A DNA stretch of 64,000 bases from Streptomyces rhizosphaerihabitans (GTDB taxonomy: Bacteria > Actinomycetota > Actinomycetes > Streptomycetales > Streptomycetaceae). Numbering within the stretch: the first letter of the stretch is position 1; every line of letters starts with the position of its first letter. Both the position numbers and the translations under genes were made by a program. Shown in pieces: positions 49,797 through 58,747 of the stretch. Under the pieces are notes generated by a model that worked only from the letters and a program-made list of their open reading frames with translations, made no database searches and was not told where the DNA came from. The DNA lies in assembly GCF_025399795.1 (NCBI RefSeq), contig NZ_JAODTZ010000002.1, positions 286,808-350,807 on the forward strand, read 5' to 3'.

Positions 49797-52166
49797 TCAC
49801 TCCGTGCGCAGCGCCGTGGCCGTGCGGGCCCTGGCAGCCCAGCCCGCCGGAAGCAGCGCGCCCAGCATGGCGATCACGATCCCGGCCAGCGCCAGCAGCG
49901 CCAGCTGTGGAGCGTCGTAGACATCGAGGACCGACGGGGGCAGATCGGTGCCCGCCGCGTGCCCCATCACCGGCAGCACGAAGCCGTGCAGCGCGAACCC
50001 GCCCGGCACGCCGATCAGTCCGCCGAGCAGGCCGATCCCGGCCACCGAGGCGAGCACGAGGCTCACGGTCTGCCGCGGTGACATGCCGAGCGCCTTGCAG
50101 ACACCCAGGTCGTGAACGCGTTCCCGGGTTTCGAGGACGACGGAGTTGAGCACGCCGAGGCTCGCCACGGAGACCAGCATCAGGGTGAGCAGCACCGCCA
50201 TCGCGTCCAAGATGATGATCATGTTCTCCTGCTCCGAGGCCGAGTTGGCGAAGGCCTGGGCGCCCAGCGGCTTCAACGCCGCGGAGAGCTTGCGGGCGTA
50301 CGTGCCGGGGGAGACGCCCGGCTTCACCTCGATGTAGAAGACCTGCGGTTCGGCGGCGGCGAAGTCGGCGATGTCCGCGTGGATGTGCAGGCCGTCGTCC
50401 GACGTGTCGAAGGCCTCGCCGACGATCCGAAGGGTTTCCGTGTCCTTCTCGAGGGTGACCCGCACGGTGTCGCCGATCCTGGTGCCGGTCCGTTCCAGGA
50501 AACGCGTCGACACGACGAGCTGTCCCGCGCCGGAGAGCCAGTGCCCGGAGAGCATCTCGTAGCTGCCGGAGCTCGAATCGCCCTGGTAGAGGCTGGCCTG
50601 GACCGAGCCGGTGATCCCGGCCACCGTGACGTCGTCCTGGCTCAGGCCGTAGTACGTGGCGGTACCCGCCTGCGCCTTGATGGCGGCGCGGACCTTCGCC
50701 GGGTCGGCGGACGGCGGCGCGCCATGGGCCTTGGAACGAGGCCCGCTGTCCTGGGCGGCCGGTCCGCCGCTGACAGCCGTGACCGTGGCGCGGTCCTCGG
50801 GATCGGATGCCCTGCCGACCGCGTTCAGGGACTGCGTCAGCCCCACCGCGAAGGTCGTCGCGACCGTGCCGAAAGCGACTGCCAGCAGCAGCGCGGCCGT
50901 ACGGACCGGATGCGCGAAGGGGCTCGCGAGGCCATAGGTCACCGGCCGCGGCAGCGGCAGCCGCCCCGCCGCCCGATGCGCCCACTGGCCCCGGCCCGTG
51001 CGCGGCGCCCGGCCGACCGCGATGGCCTCGACCGTACGCAGCCGTCCGGCCCGCAGTGCGGGGACGAGCGCCGCGATCCCGACGATGAGCAGCGCCACGG
51101 CGGGTACCACGACGTCCACCCACCAGGCCACGGCGAGCGAGGCCGTGCCGTACACCTGCTCGGTGTCCTCCAGCAGCGGTACGGCCAGCAGATTGCCCAG
51201 CACGACCCCCAGCGCGATGCCGACACCGGCCGGGATCAGCGCCTGGGCCACATAGGCGCGTACCACCTCACGCGGGGTGAAGCCGATGGCCTTGAGGATG
51301 CCGATCCGGCGCAGGCTCGTGCCGACCGCGCCACTGACCACACTGCCGACGATGATCACCGACATGACGATGCCGAGCAGGCCGAAGGCGATCAGGAACG
51401 GGATGGTCGCCGCCGCGCCCTGATCGGCGGCGTGCTTGGTGTCCAGATAGGACTGCGCTCCCAGCAGCGCCCCGGACGGCACCGCCGCGGCGAGCTTCTT
51501 CCGGTCGGCGGTGATCTGCCCCTTCGTACCGGCCGAGTCGAAGCGGTAGAGCATCTGACTCGTGACCGGGCTGTCCTTCGACGCCAGCCCACGGACCTGT
51601 GCGGGGAGTGCCCAGGCGTCGGCGGTCCGGCTCGCCGACAGGGCGAATCCGACGACGGTGAGGGTCCGGCTGTTCGCGGCCTCCGAAGCCTTCAGGGTGG
51701 AGCCGGTCTTGAGGAAGGGTCCGGCGAACGTCGAGGAGAGCACGATCTCGCCGGGCTTCCGCGCCCACCGGCCGGACTTCAGGGTCAGATGGTCGACGGC
51801 ACCGCCCGGATCGGACCGCCCGACCAGGGTCAGCCCCGGCAGATGCCCGCCGTGACCGTCCACCGGGTGGATGGTCGTGATGGGGTACGGCCCGGCGCTC
51901 GCCGTGACTCCGTCCAGCTGCCGGGTGGCCTCGAGCCGCGCCGCACCGGCCTTGGCCGGATCGAACTGCACGGTCAGATGCGCACCGTGCTGGGCGGCGA
52001 AGGCGTGGTCGAAGGGCGCGTTCGTCGCGACCATGAGGGATCCGGCGACGACGGCCGAGGCCACGGCCATCATCGTGGCCACGGCGATCACCACCGTCTG
52101 CACCCGGCGCCGGCCCACCCCGGAACGTACGATCCGGCCGAGCGCGCCCGTGCCCCAGCGGCTCAT
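49797..52166 (-). CDS. ABC transporter permease, FtsX/MacB type with duplicated permease halves
   Basis: A 789-residue protein: one helix near the N-terminus (VQTVVIAVATMMAVASAVVA), a large external domain, a three-helix FtsX block (FLIAFGLLGIVMSVIIVGSV and GVGIALGVVLGNLLAVPLLE), then a second copy of helix, external domain and FtsX block (ILDAMAVLLTLMLVSVASLG near the end). This layout is that of permeases that move lipoproteins, peptides or drugs by mechanotransmission. It overlaps the stop-start junction with the ATPase gene and is divergent from a two-component system, a common arrangement for antibiotic or envelope-stress exporters. Confidence 0.9.
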   Translation of the reverse strand: MSRWGTGALGRIVRSGVGRRRVQTVVIAVATMMAVASAVVAGSLMVATNAPFDHAFAAQHGAHLTVQFDPAKAGAARLEATRQLDGVTASAGPYPITTIHPVDGHGGHLPGLTLVGRSDPGGAVDHLTLKSGRWARKPGEIVLSSTFAGPFLKTGSTLKASEAANSRTLTVVGFALSASRTADAWALPAQVRGLASKDSPVTSQMLYRFDSAGTKGQITADRKKLAAAVPSGALLGAQSYLDTKHAADQGAAATIPFLIAFGLLGIVMSVIIVGSVVSGAVGTSLRRIGILKAIGFTPREVVRAYVAQALIPAGVGIALGVVLGNLLAVPLLEDTEQVYGTASLAVAWWVDVVVPAVALLIVGIAALVPALRAGRLRTVEAIAVGRAPRTGRGQWAHRAAGRLPLPRPVTYGLASPFAHPVRTAALLLAVAFGTVATTFAVGLTQSLNAVGRASDPEDRATVTAVSGGPAAQDSGPRSKAHGAPPSADPAKVRAAIKAQAGTATYYGLSQDDVTVAGITGSVQASLYQGDSSSGSYEMLSGHWLSGAGQLVVSTRFLERTGTRIGDTVRVTLEKDTETLRIVGEAFDTSDDGLHIHADIADFAAAEPQVFYIEVKPGVSPGTYARKLSAALKPLGAQAFANSASEQENMIIILDAMAVLLTLMLVSVASLGVLNSVVLETRERVHDLGVCKALGMSPRQTVSLVLASVAGIGLLGGLIGVPGGFALHGFVLPVMGHAAGTDLPPSVLDVYDAPQLALLALAGIVIAMLGALLPAGWAARARTATALRTE

Positions 52167-52855
52167 CGGGCGGCCTCCGCGTGCGTGTCGAGGGCCAGGT
52201 GACCGTCGACCAGATGAATCGTGCGGCTCGCGCAGGCCTCCGCCAGCGGCAGGTCGTGGGTGACCAGCACGATGGTCTGCCCGCCGCGGTGCAGATCCAG
52301 CAGCAGCTCCCGTACGTCGTGGCCCGAGGCGGTGTCGAGCGCGCCGGTCGGCTCGTCGGCGAGCAGCAGCGCGGGCCGGTTGACCAACGCCCGGGCGACC
52401 GCGACCCGCTGGCGTTCGCCGCCGGACAGCCTGCCGGGGTAGGCGCGGGCGTGCCTGGTGATGCCGAGCACCTCCATGAGCTCACCGGCGCGGGCCGCCG
52501 CCTTGCGCCGCGGGGTCCCGGTGAGCTGGGCGGGGAGCTGGATGTTGTCTTCGACGGTGAGGTCGTCGAGCAGATTGAAGAACTGGAAGACCATGCCGAT
52601 CTGCGCCCGGCGGAACTTGGCCAGGGCGTGCTCGCTCAGCTGGTCGATCCGCTGCCCGGCCACGGTCACGGCTCCCTCGGTCGGCTTGTCCAGACCGGTG
52701 ACGAGGTTCAGGAGCGTGGATTTGCCGCTGCCCGAAGGGCCCGTCACGGCGAGCGCCTCGCCCTCTTCGACGGTGAGCGTGAGCGGTCCGAGCGCGGGCG
52801 CGTCGGCGCTGTCGTACCGCTTGGTCACGCCCTCCAGTTGGATCACCTGGGTCAT
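52163..52855 (-). CDS. ABC transporter ATP-binding protein, MacB/LolD type
   Basis: A 230-residue ATPase: Walker A GPSGSGKSTLLNLV (about 38-51), Q-loop IGMVFQFFNLLDDLTVEDNI, signature LSGGERQRVAVARALV, Walker B LLLADEPTGALDTASG and H-loop LVTHDLPLAEAC. FFNLLDDLTVEDNIQLP is typical of the MacB/LolD subfamily that pairs with FtsX-type permeases, here the next gene, whose start overlaps this stop codon. The ATG is preceded by GAAGGAC. Confidence 0.93.
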   Translation of the reverse strand: MTQVIQLEGVTKRYDSADAPALGPLTLTVEEGEALAVTGPSGSGKSTLLNLVTGLDKPTEGAVTVAGQRIDQLSEHALAKFRRAQIGMVFQFFNLLDDLTVEDNIQLPAQLTGTPRRKAAARAGELMEVLGITRHARAYPGRLSGGERQRVAVARALVNRPALLLADEPTGALDTASGHDVRELLLDLHRGGQTIVLVTHDLPLAEACASRTIHLVDGHLALDTHAEAAR

Positions 52856-53080
52856 GTGGAGTGTCCGTCCTTCAGGGTCGGGAGGGGACTTGTGCCGACT
52901 GTCGGCTCAGTGAACGTAGGAGCGGTCCCGTTCCGGACGCGTCGGCCGCAGCACCGACATCGGGCCCTTCTCGCGGAGGATCCGTCCACGGGGTCATCCC
53001 TGCGATGTACGCCTCGAGGACAGCGGGCCTGCTCACGCAGGCGGACGCGGGTCCGGGCGCAAGGGCCGCACACTGAGCTG

Positions 53081-54383
53081 ATGGAGACGGTGGACCGGCG
53101 CGGATGGCGTCAGCAACTGCGTGACGCGCTACGCCCGGAGGCGAAGCCGGCCGCGCTGTCGCGCCGGGCGGTGCGCGCCGACGTGGTGCTGGCGGTCGTG
53201 CTCACCGTCGTCGCGCTGATCGTCGCGACGCGGTACCCCGACAGCGGGCCCGTCCAGATGCGGCAGGACGTGTCGGTCGGGCCCCAGGTGCCTCCGGCGC
53301 CCAGGATCCCCGGGGTGCCCTTCGACGGCCAGGTCCGGGAGGAAGAACCGTCGTCGATGATCTGGGTGCTCGTCGTACTGTCGGCGCTGCCGCTGGCCTA
53401 CCGGCGCCGGTATCCGCTGATCGCGTTCGCGGTGGTGACGGGCGCGACGCTGGCCATGGTCGACGACGCCACCTGGATCAATGTGGTGACCTGCGTAATC
53501 GGCGCCTACAGCGCAGTCATGCACAGCCGCCACCGGATACGGGCGATGGCCGGCATGGTCCTCGCCGCCGTGCTGGCCGGCCTCGCGTTCAAGGACACGG
53601 AACCCATCCTGCCGGGCTGGTCGAGTCCGGCCGTCGTGCTGCTGATCGCCGGGGTGCTGGCCGGCCTGGTCCGGATCTGGCGGCGACAGCTGGCGGCGAG
53701 CAGGGACCGCTACACGCAGTTGCAGCAGGCCCAGGAGCAGGCGACGCGCAGGGCCGTCCAGGAGGAGCGTTCCAGGATCGCCGCCGAGCTTGCACGACGT
53801 CGTGACCCACAATGTGAGCGTGATGGTGATCCAGGCGGGCGCGGCGCGCAAAGTGATGGACACGGCGCCCGAGCGGTCGAAGGAGGCGCTGCTCACGGTC
53901 GAGGCCGGCGGCCGGGCCGCCATGGCCGAACTGCGCCACGTCATGGGCCTGCTCGCGGCCCCGGACCACGAGCGCCCCGACAGCCTGGAGCCCCAGCCCG
54001 GGCTCGGGCAGCTGGACGCCCTGGTCGAGCGGGTGCGCGCCGCTGGGACACCGGTGCGCGTTGCGGTTTCGCTGCCGCCCGACCCGCTGCCGTCCGGCGT
54101 GGACCTCACGGCGTACCGGGTCGTCCAGGAGGCGCTGACCAACACGATCAAGCATGCGCCCGGCGCCGAAACCTCCGTCATGATCGGTTACGCCGGGGAC
54201 TGTCTGGAGATCGAGGTCATGGACACCGGCGGAGCGCGGGACGCCGTGCCGGTGGCGGGCAACGGCCGCGGCCTCATCGGGCTGCGCGAGCGGCTGGCGG
54301 TGTACCACGGCGAGCTGACGTCCGGGCCGACGCTCGTCGGCGGCTACCGGATCAACGCTCGCATCCCTTGGCGGACCGTATGA
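53081..54383 (+). pseudogene. Sensor histidine kinase (HisKA_3/NarL-type) with a one-base frameshift at the H-box
   Basis: The first frame (53081 to about 53790) encodes four or five membrane helices (ADVVLAVVLTVVALIVATRY, then PAVVLLIAGVLAGLVRIW) and the dimerisation helix RAVQEERSRIAAEL. It then goes out of frame. The expected continuation, HDVVTHNVSVMVIQAGAARK, is in another frame from 53792, followed by N-box YRVVQEALTNTIKHAPGA and G-box NGRGLIGLRERLAVYHGE. One extra T in GAGCTTGCAC (around 53790-53791) explains it; without it the sequence reads Glu-Leu-His-Asp. A sequencing error is possible. A TTG at 53790 could start the C-terminal part on its own. Upstream is a divergent ABC exporter; downstream is its response regulator. 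Confidence 0.85.
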
Positions 54384-55060
54384 GCCGGCCGGCCCTGCGC
54401 GCTGTCATTGCCGACGACCAGGCCCTGGTGCGTACGGGCTTCGGGATGATCCTCGCCGCCGACGGGATCGAGGTGACGGCCGAGGCGGCCGACGGAGCCG
54501 AGGCGGTCGCCGCAGTCCGGCGAACCCGGCCCGACGTCGTCCTCATGGACATCCGGATGCCGCAGATGGACGGCATCGAGGCGACCCGGCGGATCCTCGC
54601 CGACTGCGGCCCGGACGGCACCAGAGTGATCATTCTGACCACGTACGACCTCGATCACTATGTCTATGCCGCACTCACCGCGGGCGCCAGCGGCTTCCTG
54701 CTCAAAGACGTCACCCCCGAGCATCTGGTGGCCGCCGTACGACTGGTGCAGTCCGGCGACGCCCTGCTCGCGCCCACGATCACCCGCCGGCTGATCGAGC
54801 GCTTCGCCCCCCGCGACGAGGTGCAGGCCACCATCCTGCACCGCGACCTGTCCGGACTGACGCCGCGCGAGCTGGAGGTGCTCCGGCTGCTTGCGACGGG
54901 TCTCAGCAACGCCGAGCTTGCCGAGCGGCTGTTCCTCAGCCCGACCACGGTCAAGACGCATATCAGCCGCATCCTGTCGAAGCTGGATCTCCGCGACCGC
55001 GTCCAGGCCGTCGTCCTCGCGTACGAGGCGGGGTTGATCTCCCCGGGGGGCGGTGCCTAG
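54380..55060 (+). CDS. NarL/LuxR-family response regulator
   Basis: A 226-residue protein. The receiver domain has the acidic pair in AVIADDQALVRTGF, phospho-acceptor Asp in VVLMDIRMPQMDGIEA (about residue 55), the Thr of LTTYD and the Lys of LLKDVTPEHLVAAV. The C-terminal HTH is LTPRELEVLRLLATGLSNAE with LFLSPTTVKTHISRILSKL, a clear LuxR type. It overlaps the kinase stop codon (ATGA). Its likely target is the divergent ABC exporter. If the kinase is truly broken, it may be phosphorylated by another kinase or by small donors. Confidence 0.92.
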   Translation: MSRPALRAVIADDQALVRTGFGMILAADGIEVTAEAADGAEAVAAVRRTRPDVVLMDIRMPQMDGIEATRRILADCGPDGTRVIILTTYDLDHYVYAALTAGASGFLLKDVTPEHLVAAVRLVQSGDALLAPTITRRLIERFAPRDEVQATILHRDLSGLTPRELEVLRLLATGLSNAELAERLFLSPTTVKTHISRILSKLDLRDRVQAVVLAYEAGLISPGGGA

Positions 55061-55153
55061 ACCGTTCGTGTACCCAGGCGCGTGACGGCCGGGTCCGGGT
55101 CGGCCGGAGACGTGATCGACCGGCTGCGTCAGGGGGCTGCCGGCCCTACCCTC

Positions 55154-55215
55154 CGCACAGCCGCACAGCCGCACAGCCGCACAGCCGCACAGCCGCACAG
55201 CCGCACAGCCGCACA
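55154..55215. repeat. 8-bp microsatellite (CGCACAGC) x7
   Basis: Seven perfect copies and part of an eighth, between the response regulator stop and the terminator at 55222. The unit length is not a multiple of three, and the array lies outside any gene. Confidence 0.9.
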
Positions 55216-55221
55216 CAGCGT

Positions 55222-55254
55222 CGCCCCCTCCGGTGACCTCGACCGGAGGGGGCG
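55222..55254. terminator. Bidirectional terminator between response regulator and mycoredoxin genes
   Basis: Thirteen-base-pair stem CGCCCCCTCCGGT with complement and a seven-base loop; it ends 16 bases past the mycoredoxin stop codon. Confidence 0.8.
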
Positions 55255-55269
55255 TGGCGCGCGGGAGCG

Positions 55270-55527
55270 TCAGACCGCGAGAGCCTGCTTCACCTGGGCC
55301 AGGCTCGGGTTCGTCATGACGATGTTCTCGCCACCGCTGGAGGGAACCACCAGCACCGTCGGAACCGTCTGGTTCCCGCCGTTCGCCTTCTCGACGAACG
55401 CCGCGGACTGCGGGTCCTGCTCGATGTTGATCTCGTTGTACGCGATGCCCTCACGGTCCATCTGGCTCTTGAGCCGACGGCAGTAACCGCACCACGTGGT
55501 GCTGTACATCGTCACAGTGCCCTGCAT
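55270..55527 (-). CDS. Mycoredoxin
   Basis: An 85-residue glutaredoxin-fold protein with the redox motif WCGYC near the N-terminus (MYSTTWCGYCRRLKSQMDRE), cis-Pro in NQTVPTVLVV and the C-terminal GGENIVMTNPSLAQVKQAL. Mycoredoxins use mycothiol instead of glutathione to reduce S-mycothiolated proteins, so this is a thiol-stress enzyme of actinobacteria. The ATG at 55527 is chosen because GAAGGAG is nine bases upstream and the family starts at this point; an ATG six bases upstream is too close to it. A SigR-type promoter precedes it. Confidence 0.92.
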   Translation of the reverse strand: MQGTVTMYSTTWCGYCRRLKSQMDREGIAYNEINIEQDPQSAAFVEKANGGNQTVPTVLVVPSSGGENIVMTNPSLAQVKQALAV

Positions 55528-55574
55528 GTCCATTGGCTCCTTCACGGCTTCGGGTGCGTGGTCGCTGCAAGTGG

Positions 55575-55601
55575 AACGCAGGTCACCCGGTCGCCATTCC
55601 C
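55575..55601 (-). promoter_or_regulatory. SigR-type promoter of the mycoredoxin gene
   Basis: On the minus strand GGGAAT (complement 55596-55601), exactly 18 bases, then GTT (complement 55575-55577). The predicted 5' untranslated region is about 40 bases. It matches the known SigR consensus, and mycoredoxin is a thiol-stress gene. Confidence 0.75.
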
Positions 55602-55644
55602 GTGGGGGGTATCAGGGGCGCCCGCCGAGACGTGATCCTCGCCG

Positions 55645-55684
55645 CCCTGCCCTGCCCTGCCCTGCCATGCCATGCCATGCCCTG
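55645..55684. repeat. 5-bp microsatellite: four CCCTG, three CCATG, one CCCTG
   Basis: Eight uninterrupted five-base units with a block change from CCCTG to CCATG, between the mycoredoxin promoter and the uvrD2 start. The gap it sits in (55528-55885) has no gene. Confidence 0.9.
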
Positions 55685-55885
55685 CAGGGCACTGGCCTGT
55701 CCTGGCCTGCACCGTAGACGCGACGGGCGCGGCAGGGGAGGGGAGGGGCGTGACGCTCGGGGCATGGCCGAGATGCGACCCCGGTGTGCGCGGCGGACGT
55801 GACGCTTGCCGCATTCGTACGACTGCAGGCGCCTCCCTGTGGACAACCGGCTCACCCGTCTCCTCCGACCTGGCAGCATGGCGGG

Positions 55886-58081
55886 GTGACAGCAGCAACG
55901 CACTCCACCCTCTTCCCGCAGGTTCCGGACACGGCCGACGCGGTGCTCGACGGGCTCGACCCCGAGCAGCGCGAGGTCGCCACCGCCCTGCACGGTCCGG
56001 TGTGCGTGCTGGCGGGCGCCGGTACGGGCAAGACGCGGGCGATCACCCACCGCATCGCCTACGGGGTGCGCGCGGGGATCCTCCAGCCCTCCAGCGTGCT
56101 CGCGGTCACCTTCACCAACCGGGCCGCGGGTGAGATGCGGGGCCGGCTGCGCCAGCTCGGCGCCGGCGGAGTCCAGGCCCGCACCTTCCACTCCGCCGCG
56201 CTGCGCCAGCTCCAGTACTTCTGGCCGAAAGCGGTCGGTGGCAGCCTGCCCCGGCTCGTGGACCGCAAGATCCAGCTCGTCGCGGACGCGGCGGCGGCCT
56301 GCCGCATCCGCCTCGACCGAGGGGAGCTGCGGGACGTCACCGGCGAGATCGAGTGGTGCAAGGTCACCCAGACCATCCCCGCCGACTACGCCGCGGCCGC
56401 CGCCCGTGCCGGCCGCGAGGCCCCCCGGAACCCGGCCGAGACCGCCAAGATCTACTCGGCGTACGAGGACCTCAAGCGCGACCGCGCGGTCATCGACTTC
56501 GAGGACGTCCTGCTGCTGACGGTCGCCATCCTGCAGGACCGGCACGACATCGCCGAGCAGGTCCGCTCCCAGTACCAGCACTTCGTGGTCGACGAGTACC
56601 AGGACGTCAGCCCGTTGCAGCAACGCCTTCTGGAGCTGTGGCTCGGCGAGCGGGACAGCCTCTGCGTGGTCGGTGACGCCAGCCAGACGATCTACTCGTT
56701 CACCGGTGCAACCCCCGACCACCTTCTCGACTTCCGCACCCGCCATCCCGGAGCCACCGTCGTCAAGCTCGTCCGCGACTACCGCTCTTCGCCCCAGGTC
56801 GTCCATCTCGCCAACGGCCTCCTCTCCCAGGCCCGCGGCCGGGCCGCCGAGCACCGCCTCGAACTGATCTCCCAGCGGCCCCCGGGCGCCGAGCCCGTCT
56901 ACGCCGAGTACACGGACGAGCCCGCCGAGGCCGAGGGCGCCGCCCGCCGCATCCGCGACCTCATCGCCTCGGGCGTCCCCGCCGGTGAGATCGCGATTCT
57001 CTTCCGCACGAACTCCCAGTCCGAGATCTACGAACAGGCCCTCGCCGACGCCGGTGTGCCCTACCAGCTGCGCGGCGCCGAGCGGTTCTTCGACCGCCCC
57101 GAGGTGCGCAAGGCGGGCGCGGCCCTGCGCGCCGCAGCCCGGTTCGGCGGCAACGACTCGCTGCTCGACGACGTGATCGACCTGCCCTCGCAGGTCCGAG
57201 CGGTGCTCTCGGGCGAGGGCTGGACCAGCAATCCCCCGGCCGGCTCCGGCGCCGTCAGAGAGCGCTGGGAGTCGCTGGCCGCCCTGGTGCACCTCGCGCA
57301 GGACTTTGCGACCGCCAAGCCCGGCGCGACGCTCGGCGATCTGGTGGCCGAGCTCGACGAACGTGCCGGCGCCCAGCACGCCCCGACCGTGCAGGGCGTC
57401 ACCCTCGCCTCCCTGCACTCCGCCAAGGGGCTGGAGTGGGATGTCGTCTTCCTGGTCGGTGTGGCCGAGGGCATGATGCCGATCACCTACGCAAAGACCG
57501 ATGAACAGATCGAGGAGGAGCGCCGCCTCCTCTACGTCGGTGTCACCCGCGCCAGAGAGCATCTCTTCGTCTCCTGGGCGCTCGCCCGCTCGCCCGGCGG
57601 CCGCGCGGGCCGACGCCCCAGCCGGTTCCTCGACGGGCTGCGTCCCGGTTCCGTCGCCACGGCGGGCCGTGGCGGTGGCGGCGCCTCGGGAGGCATCGAG
57701 CGCGGCGCCGGAAGCAGCGGCGTCACCGCCGTACGGCGTACGAGCCGGAGCCCCGCGCGCTGCCGGGTCTGCGGCCGTACCCTCACCGACGCCGGTGAGA
57801 TGAAGCTGATGCGCTGCGAGGGCTGCCCCTCCGACATGGACGAGGGTCTCTACGAGCGGCTGCGCGAGTGGCGGGCGGTGCAGGCGCAGCGCAGCGGGCA
57901 GCCCGCGTTCTGCGTCTTCACCGACAAGACGCTGATGGCGATCGCGGAGACCGCGCCCGACGACGAGGGCGAGCTCGCCCGTATCCCCGGGGTCGGTGTG
58001 CGCAAACTCAACCGCTTCGGAGCCGACGTTCTGGCCATCTGCGCAGGTCGAGAGGTCGCAGGGGACGGTGAGGGCGACTGA
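55886..58081 (+). CDS. uvrD2: UvrD2-type DNA helicase with tetra-Cys motif and HRDC domain
   Basis: A 731-residue superfamily 1 helicase: Walker A CVLAGAGTGKTRAITHRIAY, VTFTNRAAGEMRGRL, motif II FVVDEYQDVSPLQQRL, GDASQTIYSFTGATPD, and SLHSAKGLEWDVVFLVG. After a Gly-rich linker come C-R-V-C and C-E-G-C pairs (the tetra-Cys motif of mycobacterial UvrD2) and a C-terminal HRDC domain (FCVFTDKTLMAIAETAP, then LARIPGVGVRKLNRFG). In mycobacteria UvrD2 is an essential 3'-5' helicase. The GTG at 55886 follows a GCGGGG stretch; earlier in-frame starts add unrelated sequence. It lies immediately upstream of the wblC leader. Confidence 0.92.
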   Translation: MTAATHSTLFPQVPDTADAVLDGLDPEQREVATALHGPVCVLAGAGTGKTRAITHRIAYGVRAGILQPSSVLAVTFTNRAAGEMRGRLRQLGAGGVQARTFHSAALRQLQYFWPKAVGGSLPRLVDRKIQLVADAAAACRIRLDRGELRDVTGEIEWCKVTQTIPADYAAAAARAGREAPRNPAETAKIYSAYEDLKRDRAVIDFEDVLLLTVAILQDRHDIAEQVRSQYQHFVVDEYQDVSPLQQRLLELWLGERDSLCVVGDASQTIYSFTGATPDHLLDFRTRHPGATVVKLVRDYRSSPQVVHLANGLLSQARGRAAEHRLELISQRPPGAEPVYAEYTDEPAEAEGAARRIRDLIASGVPAGEIAILFRTNSQSEIYEQALADAGVPYQLRGAERFFDRPEVRKAGAALRAAARFGGNDSLLDDVIDLPSQVRAVLSGEGWTSNPPAGSGAVRERWESLAALVHLAQDFATAKPGATLGDLVAELDERAGAQHAPTVQGVTLASLHSAKGLEWDVVFLVGVAEGMMPITYAKTDEQIEEERRLLYVGVTRAREHLFVSWALARSPGGRAGRRPSRFLDGLRPGSVATAGRGGGGASGGIERGAGSSGVTAVRRTSRSPARCRVCGRTLTDAGEMKLMRCEGCPSDMDEGLYERLREWRAVQAQRSGQPAFCVFTDKTLMAIAETAPDDEGELARIPGVGVRKLNRFGADVLAICAGREVAGDGEGD

Positions 58082-58096
58082 TTGAAACTCGTCGAG

Positions 58097-58134
58097 AAAA
58101 TAGTTTGCGCATGCCCCAGCAATCCCCATAGGTT
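58097..58134 (+). promoter_or_regulatory. WblC/WhiB7-type autoregulated promoter
   Basis: AT-rich block AAAATA (58097-58102) directly upstream of -35 TTGCGC (58105-58110), an 18-base spacer and -10 TAGGTT (58129-58134). WhiB7 family proteins bind the principal sigma factor and read exactly such an AT-rich patch next to the -35 box through their AT-hook. It lies 16 bases after the uvrD2 stop codon, about 610 bases upstream of wblC. Confidence 0.75.
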
Positions 58135-58245
58135 CTTAACCACGGCAGCAGCGGCCTTCTCCAAGGCCCTGGTTCCGTGCTGTACTTAATAACCGTCGGA
58201 CCGGCTCGCACCGGTCCCCCAAGACGCCGAGAGGAGGCGATTCCA

Positions 58246-58572
58246 GTGATCAGCATCAACACCAGCTTCATCAACACCGTGAAAATGACCGATCGCTCGG
58301 TCGTCGTCTCCACACGCATGCTCGGCGTCTCGAACCTGGGCACCGGTCTGTCCGGCATTCCTGCCGTCCGGTCGGCGTCCTCCGTGTCTCTCGCGGGTCT
58401 TCCCGTCAGCGAGCGCAATGAGCGACCGACCCAGGCACTGGAAGCGACAGTAGCGGCAGAAGCACATGCCTATGCCTTTGCGGCAACCGGTGCCGGATCC
58501 CTGAAGCAGACGCAGCAGCACCACACGATGTGGGCCTTCCGTGGGCCTGAACCCTGGAGTGATCCAGCCTGA
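58246..58572 (+). CDS. Upstream ORF of the wblC attenuation leader
   Basis: A GTG-started frame of 108 residues with strong ribosome site GAGAGGAGG. It begins VISINTSFINTVKMTDRSVV and ends FRGPEPWSDPA, stopping 23 bases before the terminator at 58596. Its composition is Ser/Val/Thr/Ala-rich and unlike a folded enzyme. Upstream reading frames in whiB7/wblC leaders are known to couple ribosome stalling by antibiotics to read-through of a terminator; the exact frame used here is my inference from position and ribosome site. Confidence 0.65.
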   Translation: MISINTSFINTVKMTDRSVVVSTRMLGVSNLGTGLSGIPAVRSASSVSLAGLPVSERNERPTQALEATVAAEAHAYAFAATGAGSLKQTQQHHTMWAFRGPEPWSDPA

Positions 58573-58595
58573 TTCACGATCAGGCCGGCGCCTTC

Positions 58596-58639
58596 AGGGC
58601 CGCGGAACCCCACCCGGGATCCGCGGCCCTTCTGTTTGT
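58596..58639 (+). terminator. Conditional terminator (attenuator) of wblC
   Basis: Perfect 11-base-pair stem AGGGCCGCGGA with its complement (58596-58606, 58620-58630) followed by TCTGTTTGT. It lies between the upstream ORF and wblC. Two small hairpins over the ORF stop (58556-58567 and about 58568-58584) precede it and could take part in antitermination. Confidence 0.8.
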
Positions 58640-58747
58640 CCCCGACCGGGGACGGCAGAGCGAAGGGGCCTCGGGACAAGAAAAGAACCCGGTACCAGCC
58701 GCCAACCGGCCAACCCGGCCGGCACGACCAGACGAGGAAGACGAACC

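Noticed and set aside
53081..55060. A single hybrid protein fusing sensor membrane part to response regulator (same frame)
   Set aside because: The middle of that frame is the kinase read out of frame, with nonsense Arg/Gly-rich sequence; the true kinase continues in another frame.
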